This document shows, piece after piece, positions 1 to 7,515 of a DNA stretch of 64,000 nucleotides; positions within the stretch are counted from its first letter, which is position 1; the number at the start of each line of letters is the position of its first letter. The position numbers and the translations under genes were made by a program. The notes beneath the pieces are model-generated. The model did not search any database, was not told the origin of the DNA, and saw nothing but the letters and a program-made list of their open reading frames with translations. Source of the DNA: Sphingomonas corticis (GTDB taxonomy: Bacteria; Pseudomonadota; Alphaproteobacteria; Sphingomonadales; Sphingomonadaceae); contig NZ_JAAVJH010000004.1 in assembly GCF_012035195.1 (NCBI RefSeq), positions 1 through 64,000 of the forward strand. Reading direction: 5' to 3'.

Positions 1-2281
1 CGCTCCGTTCCCGCGCGCCGGCTAGCGCGCGGTCGTGGTTGGTTCTGACGGCGCGGGCGAGCGCCACCGCGGCGCGCGCCGCCTGCGCCTCCGCCTGGAG
101 CCGCGCGGCCTCCGCCGCTGCGGCCCGGCCGTCCGGCAGCGCGTCCAGCGCCGCGCGCGTCGCGGCGACCTCGCCCGCCGCCTCGGCCAGGTCGGCCTCG
201 GCGCGGTCGGTGCGGCGGGCGATGTCGGCGCGCTGCGTCGCCAGTCGCTCGATCCGCGCGGCGACGCGGTCCTCGTCGCGTTGCGCGGTGCGCATGTCGG
301 TTTCGCCCTGCGCCAGCAGCGCGCGCGCGCCCTGTGCCGCGGTACGCGCACGGGAAATCCGATCGTCGATCGCGGCGCGGCGCTGCGTGGCAACCTCCAC
401 CGCGGCCTCGGCGGCCGGGCGCTCCGCCTCCAGCGCGGCCAGCCGGTTGCGTCGTTCCAGCCGCTCCGCCGCCGCGGCGCCGCCGCCCTGCGTGGCATAG
501 CCGTCCCACCGGCGCACCGCGCCCTCGCGCGTCACCAGCCGCTGGCCGGGCGCGAGCGGCTGGTCCGAATCGACCTCGACCAGGAAGATCTGCGCCAGCC
601 GCCGCGCCAGTGCCGCGGGCGCGGCGACGCGGGCCGCCAGCGGAAGCGTGCCGACGGGAGCGGGCGGGTCGCCCGGCGCCGCGGCCGATCCGTGCCAGTC
701 GGCGATCGAGGTCTCGAGCTCGTCGCCCAGCGCTGCCGCCAGCGCCCGCTCGAAGCCGGGATCGGCGCTGACCGCGTCGAGCAGCCGATCGCCCGCCTGC
801 GCGGTGGCGCGGCGTAGCGCCGCGGCCTCGCCGTCCAGCGCCGCCAGCGCGGCGATGGCGGCGGCACGCGCGCTCTCGGCCGGGTCGCGGTCGGCGGCGG
901 CTTCCGTCTCGCTCGCCTCCGCCCAGTCGAGTGCGGCGCGCGCCTTCGCCGCGGCGCCTCGCGCCGCCTCCTGCCGCGCCGCCGCCGCCTCGCGCTCCGC
1001 CTCCAGCGCTGCGGCGTCGTCCAGCGCGGCGAGCGCCTGCGCCGCCGCCGCCGCCTCGCGAAGCGCGCGGTCGCGGCGGGCGGCGGCGGCGGCGTGCGCG
1101 GCCTCGGCGACGCGGCGCTCAGCCGCCTCCGCGGCCTGCGCCGACAGCGCCTGCGACAGCGCGACTTCCATGTCGCGCGCGTGCCGCTCCGCCCCTGCCA
1201 GCGCCGCGTCGAGTGCGGGCACCTGCGCCGTCGCCGCGGCGATGTCGCGGTCGAGCGCGCGCGCTTCCTCGGCCAGCCGCGCGAGCGCGTCCGCGGCGTC
1301 CTGCGCCAGCGCATCCTCGCGCGCGCGATCCTCGGCCAGCCGGCGCGCGGTCGCCTCCATCTCCGTCAGCCGGCGCTGGAGGCCGTGGCGCTGCTCGCGC
1401 GTGCGGGTCAGCTGGTGGCCGGCGTCGGTCGCCGCGTCGCGGGCGGCGAGGGCGGCGGCGCGCGCGGTGGCGAGCTGCCCCGCGGCGGCGCGCTGCGCGG
1501 CCAGCGTGTCCGCCTCGGCTGCGCCGGCCGCCGCGACCGCCGCCTCCGCCGCGGCGGCCTCCGCCTTGGCCGCCTCCGCCGCCTGCGCCGCGTCGCGCCA
1601 GCGGGCGAAGATCATTCGCGCCTCCGCCACGCGGATCTGGTCGGACAGCGCGCGGTAGCGCTCGGCCTGCCGCGCCTGCCGCCGCAGCGCCGATGCGCGC
1701 TGTTCGGCGTCGGCCATCACCTCGTCCAGCCGCGCCAGATTCGCCTCCGTCGCGCGCAGCCGCGTCTCCGCCTCCTTGCGGCGGACGTGGAGGCCGGCGA
1801 TCCCCGCCGCTTCCTCCAGCATCTGCCGTCGTTCGGCGGGTTTCGCCGCGATGACCGCGCCGATGCGGTTCTGCGAGACGAGTGCGGGGGAATGCGCGCC
1901 GGTGGCGGCGTCGGCGAACAGCAATTGCACGTCGCGCGCGCGCACGTCGCGGCCGTCGATGCGATAGGCGGAGCCCGCGCCGCGCTCGATCCGGCGGACG
2001 ACCTCCACCTCCTGCGCCTCGGCATCCTCGGCCAGGATCGACACTTCGGCGAAATCGCGCGGGGGGCGTGTCGCGGTGCCGGCGAAGATCACGTCCTCCA
2101 TGCCGGCGCCGCGCATCGACTTCGGGCTGTTCTCGCCCATTGTCCAGCGCAGCGCCTCCAGCAGGTTGGACTTGCCGCAGCCGTTGGGGCCGACGACGCC
2201 CGTCAGCCCCGCCTCGATGCGCAGGTCCGACGGGTCGACGAAGCTCTTGAACCCCGTCAGCCGGAGCCGCTTGATCCGCAT
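1..2281 (-). CDS. smc: Chromosome segregation protein SMC, 5' part (gene runs off the window)
   Basis: SMC is the ATPase of the condensin-like complex that organises and segregates the chromosome. Reading leftward from ATG 2281, the protein opens with MRIKRLRLTGFKSF and a P-loop GPNGCGKSN at residues 31-39, followed by the SMC-typical MGENSPKSMRG stretch. Long Ala/Arg/Glu-rich coiled coil follows (about 170-490), then a hinge-like globular part (about 495-650, with LLDAVSADPGFERAL), then returning coiled coil until the window edge. About 760 codons are present; SMC is normally about 1,140, so the C-terminal signature and Walker B head are outside. The gene follows two DsbA-like genes on the same strand with a 25-base gap, so it is probably the last gene of the DUF721-DsbA-DsbA-smc operon. 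Confidence 0.93.
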   Translation of the reverse strand, partial: MRIKRLRLTGFKSFVDPSDLRIEAGLTGVVGPNGCGKSNLLEALRWTMGENSPKSMRGAGMEDVIFAGTATRPPRDFAEVSILAEDAEAQEVEVVRRIERGAGSAYRIDGRDVRARDVQLLFADAATGAHSPALVSQNRIGAVIAAKPAERRQMLEEAAGIAGLHVRRKEAETRLRATEANLARLDEVMADAEQRASALRRQARQAERYRALSDQIRVAEARMIFARWRDAAQAAEAAKAEAAAAEAAVAAAGAAEADTLAAQRAAAGQLATARAAALAARDAATDAGHQLTRTREQRHGLQRRLTEMEATARRLAEDRAREDALAQDAADALARLAEEARALDRDIAAATAQVPALDAALAGAERHARDMEVALSQALSAQAAEAAERRVAEAAHAAAAARRDRALREAAAAAQALAALDDAAALEAEREAAAARQEAARGAAAKARAALDWAEASETEAAADRDPAESARAAAIAALAALDGEAAALRRATAQAGDRLLDAVSADPGFERALAAALGDELETSIADWHGSAAAPGDPPAPVGTLPLAARVAAPAALARRLAQIFLVEVDSDQPLAPGQRLVTREGAVRRWDGYATQGGGAAAAERLERRNRLAALEAERPAAEAAVEVATQRRAAIDDRISRARTAAQGARALLAQGETDMRTAQRDEDRVAARIERLATQRADIARRTDRAEADLAEAAGEVAATRAALDALPDGRAAAAEAARLQAEAQAARAAVALARAVRTNHDRALAGARERS

Positions 2282-2306
2282 CGCCCCCCGCCCGGCCGAT
2301 GGGGGA

Positions 2307-3041
2307 TCAGGCGCCGGCGTTCTTCAGCGCCTGCTCCACCTGCTGCCACGACACCGCGTCGAGCTTCTTGCCGTTCAGGAAGAAGCTGGGCGTGCCGGTG
2401 ACGCCGGCCTTCGCGCCGTCGTCCATGTACTTCACCAGCGCGTCGATCGCCTTCTGGTCGGTCAGGCAGGCGCGCACCTGCGCCTCGGGCAGGCCGCGCT
2501 GCTTGGCGAAGTCGATGAAGCCCAGCTTCTCGGCCCAGGCGGTGAACTGCCGGCCGGGGGGCTGGTCCTGGATCGTCTGCTGGAACTGGCCGGCATCCTC
2601 CATCTTCGGCAGGACGGTCGGCTGCGCCGCGAACATCTCCTCCAGCATGGGGAAGAAGGGCTGGGTGCCGGCGCAGCGGCCGATCAGCGCGGGCGCGAAA
2701 TCGGGTGCGCCGTGGACCAGGAACTCGCGGAACTCGTACGACACCTTGCCCGACTTCACGTAATTGTCGATCAGCGGGCGCATGCCGGCGTTGGCGAAGG
2801 CGCCGCACGTCGGGCACAGCCGCGATCCCCATTCCAGCAGCTTCAGCGGCGCGTCCGGATTGCCCATCACATAGCCGCCGCCCTCCGTCGTGCTGACGGT
2901 CTGCGACCAGTCCTGCCCGGCGGGCGCGGCCACGGCGGCGACCGAGTTGGCGGGCGCGGTCGGCGCCTCGTTCCCGCCCCCGCCGCAGCCGGCGAGCAGC
3001 ACGAGGGGAAGGAGGGCGGCGGCGAGTGTCTTCACGATCAT
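2307..3041 (-). CDS. DsbA-family thiol oxidoreductase, lipoprotein
   Basis: A 244-residue periplasmic thioredoxin-fold protein of the DsbA/Thioredoxin_4 type. The start at 3041 gives a lipoprotein signal peptide ending LLAGC (lipid-anchor Cys19); a longer frame to 3098 would bury this signal and overlap the upstream gene. The redox motif is CPTC (Cys76, Cys79), followed by a helical insertion and a cis-Pro loop GTPSFFLNG. The usual DsbA motif is CPHC, and the His-to-Thr change should alter the redox potential, so isomerase-like or reductase-like behaviour is possible. It lies 4 bases after a second DsbA-like gene and just upstream of smc, and is surely cotranscribed with both. The substrate is unknown. 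Confidence 0.9.
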   Translation of the reverse strand: MIVKTLAAALLPLVLLAGCGGGGNEAPTAPANSVAAVAAPAGQDWSQTVSTTEGGGYVMGNPDAPLKLLEWGSRLCPTCGAFANAGMRPLIDNYVKSGKVSYEFREFLVHGAPDFAPALIGRCAGTQPFFPMLEEMFAAQPTVLPKMEDAGQFQQTIQDQPPGRQFTAWAEKLGFIDFAKQRGLPEAQVRACLTDQKAIDALVKYMDDGAKAGVTGTPSFFLNGKKLDAVSWQQVEQALKNAGA

Positions 3042-3045
3042 ATCC

Positions 3046-3714
3046 TCACTTGGCGCCGGCGGCGCGGAGCATCGGCTGGAGCGCGGCCCAGTCGACATTC
3101 TCCACCAGCCGGCCGTTGATCTCGAACGCGGGCGTGCCGCGCACCTTGGACGTGGCGTTGGACACCGCCAGCGTCTTCGCGGCGAACACGTCCTTGGCGA
3201 AGCAGGCGTCGATCGCGGCGGCGTTGACCCCGGCTGCGCGGGCGATGTCGGTCAGCCCGGCGCCGTCCGCCACCGCGCGCAGCTTGGCCAGTTCGGGATA
3301 AAGCGCGAGACGGGAGGCGTTCGCCTGGTCCCAGTACATCGCACGTTGCAGCCACGCCTCCTGCTGCGCGAACAGCGCGTCGTGCACCGCGGGGAAGGCG
3401 GCGGGACCGGCACAGCGCGCGAGCGTGGCGGCGGCGAGATCGACGCGGTCGTGCACCTGGTTGCGCACCTCGATGCTGAGCGAGCCCGACCGAACCATCG
3501 CCTTCAGCGTCGCGCCGCCCTCGGAGAGGAAGTGCGCGCAATGCGGGCAGGTGTAGCTGAGGTACTCGACCAGCCGCACCTTCGCCGCGGGATTGCCGAT
3601 CAGGTAGCTGCCCGACGCCACCGGCCGCGCGACCGCGGTCCACGGCCGCGCCGCGGGCTGGGAGGCGGCAGGAACGGCGAGCAGGAGCGCGAGAAGGGAC
3701 AGGAGACGGATCAT
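3046..3714 (-). CDS. DsbA-family thiol:disulfide oxidoreductase, secreted
   Basis: A 222-residue periplasmic DsbA-like protein. It has a Sec signal peptide (MIRLLSLLALLLAVPAAS), the redox motif CPHC (Cys56, Cys59), an all-helical insert and a cis-Pro loop RGTPAFEING. DsbA proteins introduce disulfides into exported proteins, and the exact CPHC motif fits an oxidase. The start codon overlaps the stop of the upstream DUF721 gene by four bases (ATGA), so translation is coupled. The lipoprotein paralogue follows immediately, and both have the same layout, suggesting tandem duplication with a changed active-site dipeptide (PH versus PT). Confidence 0.9.
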   Translation of the reverse strand: MIRLLSLLALLLAVPAASQPAARPWTAVARPVASGSYLIGNPAAKVRLVEYLSYTCPHCAHFLSEGGATLKAMVRSGSLSIEVRNQVHDRVDLAAATLARCAGPAAFPAVHDALFAQQEAWLQRAMYWDQANASRLALYPELAKLRAVADGAGLTDIARAAGVNAAAIDACFAKDVFAAKTLAVSNATSKVRGTPAFEINGRLVENVDWAALQPMLRAAGAK

Positions 3715-4247
3715 CGGACCTTCGGCAGGACGGGTGGCGGCGCGGGCGGGGCGGCGACGCCGGAGGCCAGCGCCTCCAGCACCGCCTTCAGTTCGGGATC
3801 GGCGATCGTCTTCAGGCTGCGGCCCAGATCCACCGGCGCGGGCGCCAGCGAGGGGGGCGCGCGACGCGGCGCGCGCGGCGTCACCTCGCCCTGGCGGATC
3901 GCCACCTTCGCCACCGCGGCATAGCCGAAGAAGCGGTTCACCCGCTCCATGATCTCCGGCGTCACGTGGCTCATCATCGCGGCGTGCGCGCCGCGCACGG
4001 TGAGCGACAGCGTGCCGCCCTCCTTCTTGCCCGCGGGAAAGCGGATCGATTCGGGTATACTGACCGCCGCCAGCCGCTCGCCGACGATCTCCGGCCAGCG
4101 CGTCACCACGGCGGACTGCACGAAACCGAAGCGCCGGAACGCCGCGCCGCCGACCGCCGGCAGGAGATCGGCGACCGCGCGCGAGCGATTCTGCCGCTCC
4201 GGCTCTTCCTTGGGGGCGCGCACGCGCTTGCTCATCGCCGCGCTCAT
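3711..4247 (-). CDS. DUF721 / DciA-like protein
   Basis: A 178-residue cytoplasmic protein with an N-terminal DUF721 domain (about residues 10-120; segments AVADLLPAVGGAAFRRFGF and WPEIVGERLA). The family includes DciA, the helicase-loading partner of DnaB in bacteria lacking DnaC; this assignment is by family only. A Pro/Ala-rich tail follows. Two starts are possible: ATG 4247 (MSAAMSKRV) and ATG 4235 (MSKRV). Both are very close to the divergent mutY start at 4262, so the leader is at most a couple of dozen bases. The stop overlaps the next DsbA gene by four bases. The gene heads the operon ending in smc. Confidence 0.82.
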   Translation of the reverse strand: MSAAMSKRVRAPKEEPERQNRSRAVADLLPAVGGAAFRRFGFVQSAVVTRWPEIVGERLAAVSIPESIRFPAGKKEGGTLSLTVRGAHAAMMSHVTPEIMERVNRFFGYAAVAKVAIRQGEVTPRAPRRAPPSLAPAPVDLGRSLKTIADPELKAVLEALASGVAAPPAPPPVLPKVR

Positions 4248-4261
4248 GCCATAGCCGGGGC

Positions 4262-5290
4262 ATGGACGCCAAGCGCCGGATCGCGCCTCTTCTGCTCGAC
4301 TGGTACGATCGCCATCGCCGCGACCTGCCGTGGCGGGCGCGGCCGGGGGAAGCGCCGGACCCGTACCGCGTGTGGCTGTCCGAGGTGATGCTGCAGCAGA
4401 CGACCGTCGCCACGGTCCGGCCGCGGTTCGAGGCGTGGGTGGCGCGCTGGCCCACCTTCGACGCGCTGGCCGCCGCGGACGAGGCGGACGTGATGGGGCA
4501 GTGGGCCGGGCTCGGCTATTACGCCCGCGCGCGCAACCTGTTGAAGGCCGCGCGGGTGATCGCGGCGGATCACGGCGGGCGGCTGCCCGATACGGAGGCC
4601 GTGCTGCGCGCGCTGCCCGGCTTCGGCGACTATACCGCCGCGGCGGTGGCGGCGATCGCGTTCGGCCGGCGCGCGGTGGTGGTCGACGCCAATGTGGAGC
4701 GCGTCGTGGCGCGGCTGTTCGCGACATCGGGCAAGGCCGCCATCCGCGCCGCCACCGGCGCGATCACGCCGGACGCGAGGGCCGGCGACTTCGCGCAGGC
4801 GATGATGGACCTCGGCTCGGCGATCTGCCGGCCCAGGCGCCCGCAATGCCTGCTCTGCCCGATCGCGAGCGGGTGCGAGGCGCGCGCGACCGGCGCGCCG
4901 GAGGCGTTCCCGGCGAAGAAGCCGAAGGCGGCGCGTCCGCACCGGTACGGCACGCTGTTCTGGCTGGAGCGCGGCGGCGAGGTGCTGCTGGTGAGACGGC
5001 CGGAGGAGGGTCTGCTGGGCGGAATGCGCGCGCTGCCCACCGGGCCCTGGGCAGACGCTCCGCCGGGGCTGGCGGGCGCGCCGGCGGCGGCCGACTGGCT
5101 GCTGCTGAACACACGGGTCGAGCACGGCTTCACCCATTTCACGATCGACCTTGCGCTCGCCGTCGCGCGCGATCATCACGCCGTGGACGTCGACGGGGGC
5201 GAGTGGTGGCCGGTGGCGCGGCTGGACGCGGCCGGGCTGCCCACCCTGTTCCTGAAGGCGGTCCGGATGATGAGGGAGAGAGCGGGATGA
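4262..5290 (+). CDS. mutY: A/G-specific adenine glycosylase MutY
   Basis: A 342-residue DNA repair enzyme that removes adenine mispaired with 8-oxoguanine. Visible features are the catalytic Glu41 in SEVMLQQT, the helix-hairpin-helix LPGFGDYTAAAVAAIAFG (about 118-135), the catalytic Asp142 in VDANVERV, and the iron-sulfur loop C-x6-C-x2-C-x5-C (Cys189, 196, 199, 205). A C-terminal NUDIX-like 8-oxoG recognition domain follows (about 225-340). The length is normal for the family. The stop overlaps the start of the following serine hydrolase (ATGA), so the two are translationally coupled. The start lies only 14 bases from the divergent DUF721 start. Confidence 0.96.
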   Translation: MDAKRRIAPLLLDWYDRHRRDLPWRARPGEAPDPYRVWLSEVMLQQTTVATVRPRFEAWVARWPTFDALAAADEADVMGQWAGLGYYARARNLLKAARVIAADHGGRLPDTEAVLRALPGFGDYTAAAVAAIAFGRRAVVVDANVERVVARLFATSGKAAIRAATGAITPDARAGDFAQAMMDLGSAICRPRRPQCLLCPIASGCEARATGAPEAFPAKKPKAARPHRYGTLFWLERGGEVLLVRRPEEGLLGGMRALPTGPWADAPPGLAGAPAAADWLLLNTRVEHGFTHFTIDLALAVARDHHAVDVDGGEWWPVARLDAAGLPTLFLKAVRMMRERAG

Positions 5291-6591
5291 AGCGGTTGCT
5301 TGCCTTCGGTATCGCCGGCGCGCTGGTTGCGTCGCCCATGGCGGCGGGGATGGCGCAGCAGGCCGCGCCCGCTCCCCGGCCCGCGCCGGCCGCGGCCCAG
5401 CCGCTCGCCGCCACGCAGGCGCTGTTCGACGGCTATGTCGCGCAGAAGAAGATGCCGGGGATCGTCGGGGCCTTCGGCGTGGCCGACGCGCCGACCGTCT
5501 TCGTGTCCGCGGGCACGATCGCCGACGGCGGCGCGCGCGCCGATGCGAACTCGCTGTGGCGCGTCTACTCGATGACGAAGCCCGTCACCGGCATCGCCGC
5601 GATGCTGCTGGTGGAGGACGGGAAGATCGCGCTCGATGATCCGCTGTCCAAATACTTCCCCGCCTTCAAGACGATGCGCGTGCTCACGCAGCCCGACACG
5701 TCGCTCGACAGCGTGCCGGCGACGCGCGAGATCACGATCCGCCAGCTGCTGACGCACACCTCGGGCCTGGGCTACAACATCAGCGCAAAGGGGCCGCTGC
5801 TGCAGGAATACGAGCGGCTCGGCCTGCTGCCCGGGCAGGTGAACGTCGCGATGGAGGGGCCGGCCAGCCGCACGCGGCCGACTTCGCTGGCCGCCTTCGC
5901 CGAGGCGGTGGCGAAGGCGCCGCTGGTGAACCAGCCGGGCACGAAATGGCATTATTCGATCGGGCTCGACGTGATGGGCGCGGTGATCGAGAAGGCGAGC
6001 GGGATGCCGTTCGACGCCTTCGTGAAGGCGCGGATCCTCGATCCGCTGGGCATGACCTCCACCTTCTGGCAGGTGCCCGCCGCCGACGTCGGCCGGTTCG
6101 CGACCAACTACGCCATCGCGGGCGCGACGCGGGTGCCGCTCGATCCGGCCGCGACCTCGGTCTACCTGCGCAAGCCCGCCTTCCCCTACGGCGGGGCGGG
6201 CCTCGTCTCCTCCGCGCGCGACTACGACCGGTTCCTGCACATGCTGCAGAACCGCGGCGCGCTGGGGCAGGCGCGCTTGATGAGGCCGGAGACGGCGGCG
6301 CTGGCGATGTCGAACCTGCTTCCCGCGGGCGTGACGTTCAAACTGGACCAGCTGCCCGCCGCCCCGATGGGGTTCGGCGCGGGCGGCTTCGTGACGCTCA
6401 CCGATTCGCCCGCGGCCGGACGCGGCACCTACGGCTGGGACGGGGCGGCGAACACCTTCGCCTTCGTCGATCCCAACCGCCGGGTGCGCGGCGTGGTGAT
6501 GGTCAACTTCTTCCCGTACGGCGTCTATCCGCTGCGCGCGGAGGTCGCACAGGCGCTGGCCGCCGACGCGGCGCGGCTGCACGGGAAGTGA
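5287..6591 (+). CDS. Secreted serine hydrolase, beta-lactamase class C / esterase family
   Basis: A 434-residue periplasmic protein with a signal peptide (MKRLLAFGIAGALVASPMAAGMAQ) and a beta-lactamase-fold domain. The nucleophile motif SMTK (Ser95, Lys98) is clear. A YSI triad element lies near residue 220, and YGWDG near the C-terminus stands where KTG/HxG is expected. The family covers class C beta-lactamases, D-aminopeptidases, penicillin-binding protein relatives and esterases such as EstB; the lack of a clear KTG and the length point to an esterase or peptidase rather than a true AmpC. It is coupled to mutY upstream and nudC downstream by four-base overlaps. Confidence 0.88.
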   Translation: MKRLLAFGIAGALVASPMAAGMAQQAAPAPRPAPAAAQPLAATQALFDGYVAQKKMPGIVGAFGVADAPTVFVSAGTIADGGARADANSLWRVYSMTKPVTGIAAMLLVEDGKIALDDPLSKYFPAFKTMRVLTQPDTSLDSVPATREITIRQLLTHTSGLGYNISAKGPLLQEYERLGLLPGQVNVAMEGPASRTRPTSLAAFAEAVAKAPLVNQPGTKWHYSIGLDVMGAVIEKASGMPFDAFVKARILDPLGMTSTFWQVPAADVGRFATNYAIAGATRVPLDPAATSVYLRKPAFPYGGAGLVSSARDYDRFLHMLQNRGALGQARLMRPETAALAMSNLLPAGVTFKLDQLPAAPMGFGAGGFVTLTDSPAAGRGTYGWDGAANTFAFVDPNRRVRGVVMVNFFPYGVYPLRAEVAQALAADAARLHGK

Positions 6592-7460
6592 CGGCGCCGG
6601 GCTTCACCGGCGGGCTGCTCGACCGCGCCGACCGGCTGCGCCACGACGAGGAGGCGCTGGCCGCGGCGATGGGCAATTGGCAGTCGCGACTGCTCCGGCT
6701 GCACGAGTTCGAGCCGGAAGTGACCGACGACGGCCGCCTCGGCTGGACGATGCTGACCGAGGCGCCCGACGAGGCCGAGTTCGTCCTGCTGGGCCTCGAC
6801 GAGGGCAAGGCGCGGTTCGCCGCCTTCGTTCCCGGTGCCGCCGCACCGCCCGCGTTCCGGTCGCCCAACCTGTTCCGCGTGCTGGACCAGCTGCGCCCCG
6901 GCGAGGCCGCGACCTTCGCCACCGCGCGCGCGCTGCTCGACTGGCACGCGCGGCACGGCTTCTGCGCCAACTGCGGCACCGCCACGGCGATGTTCCGCGC
7001 CGGCTGGGGGCGCCGCTGCCCGTCGTGCCGAGCCGAGCATTTCCCGCGCGTCGACCCCGTCGTCATCATGATCGCCGAGCACGACGGGCGCGCGCTGCTC
7101 GGGCGCCAGCCGTCGTGGCCGGCGGGGCGCTATTCCGCGCTGGCGGGCTTCGTCGAGCCGGGGGAATCGATCGAGGAGGCGGTGGCGCGCGAGATCGGCG
7201 AGGAGGCGGGCGTGGCGGTCACGGACGTGCGCTACGTCGCTAGCCAGCCCTGGCCCTTCCCCTCGCAGCTGATGGTCGCCTGCGTCGCGACCGCCACGCA
7301 CGACGCGATCACGCTGGACGAGCACGAGTTGGAGGACGCGATCTGGGTAACGCGCGACGATGTCCGCGCGGTGCTGGCCGGCGGCGACGGCCCGTTCATC
7401 GCGCCGCCGCCCTACGCCATCGCGCACACGCTGCTGACGTGGTGGGCGGAGCGACACTGA
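6588..7460 (+). CDS. nudC: NADH pyrophosphatase NudC
   Basis: A 290-residue NUDIX hydrolase that splits NAD(H) and can remove NAD caps from RNA. The zinc ribbon CANC...CPSC lies around residues 125-147, the Nudix box GFVEPGESIEEAVAREIGEE around 187-206, and the NudC-specific SQPWPFP motif after it. The start is taken as GTG 6588, which overlaps the previous stop (GTGA) and lets the domain begin with the usual short N-terminus; the first in-frame ATG (MGNWQ) would cut into the N-terminal domain. It is the last gene of the mutY - hydrolase - nudC run. Confidence 0.94.
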   Translation: MTAPGFTGGLLDRADRLRHDEEALAAAMGNWQSRLLRLHEFEPEVTDDGRLGWTMLTEAPDEAEFVLLGLDEGKARFAAFVPGAAAPPAFRSPNLFRVLDQLRPGEAATFATARALLDWHARHGFCANCGTATAMFRAGWGRRCPSCRAEHFPRVDPVVIMIAEHDGRALLGRQPSWPAGRYSALAGFVEPGESIEEAVAREIGEEAGVAVTDVRYVASQPWPFPSQLMVACVATATHDAITLDEHELEDAIWVTRDDVRAVLAGGDGPFIAPPPYAIAHTLLTWWAERH

Positions 7461-7470
7461 ATCTTCTTCA

Positions 7471-7494
7471 GTGCTCGCGCCTGCGCGGGAGCAC
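7471..7494. terminator. Inverted repeat between convergent genes, sphingomonad REP-like
   Basis: The arms GTGCTC (7471-7476) and GAGCAC (7489-7494) flank a GC-rich loop that can itself pair. The repeat sits in the 55-base gap between the convergent nudC and peptidase genes, where a two-way terminator is expected. From memory it also resembles the GTGCTCCCGCG...GGAGC palindromes scattered in sphingomonad genomes. There is no T tract. Confidence 0.4.
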
Positions 7495-7515
7495 GGGTAT
7501 GGAGGCGGCCGGAGC

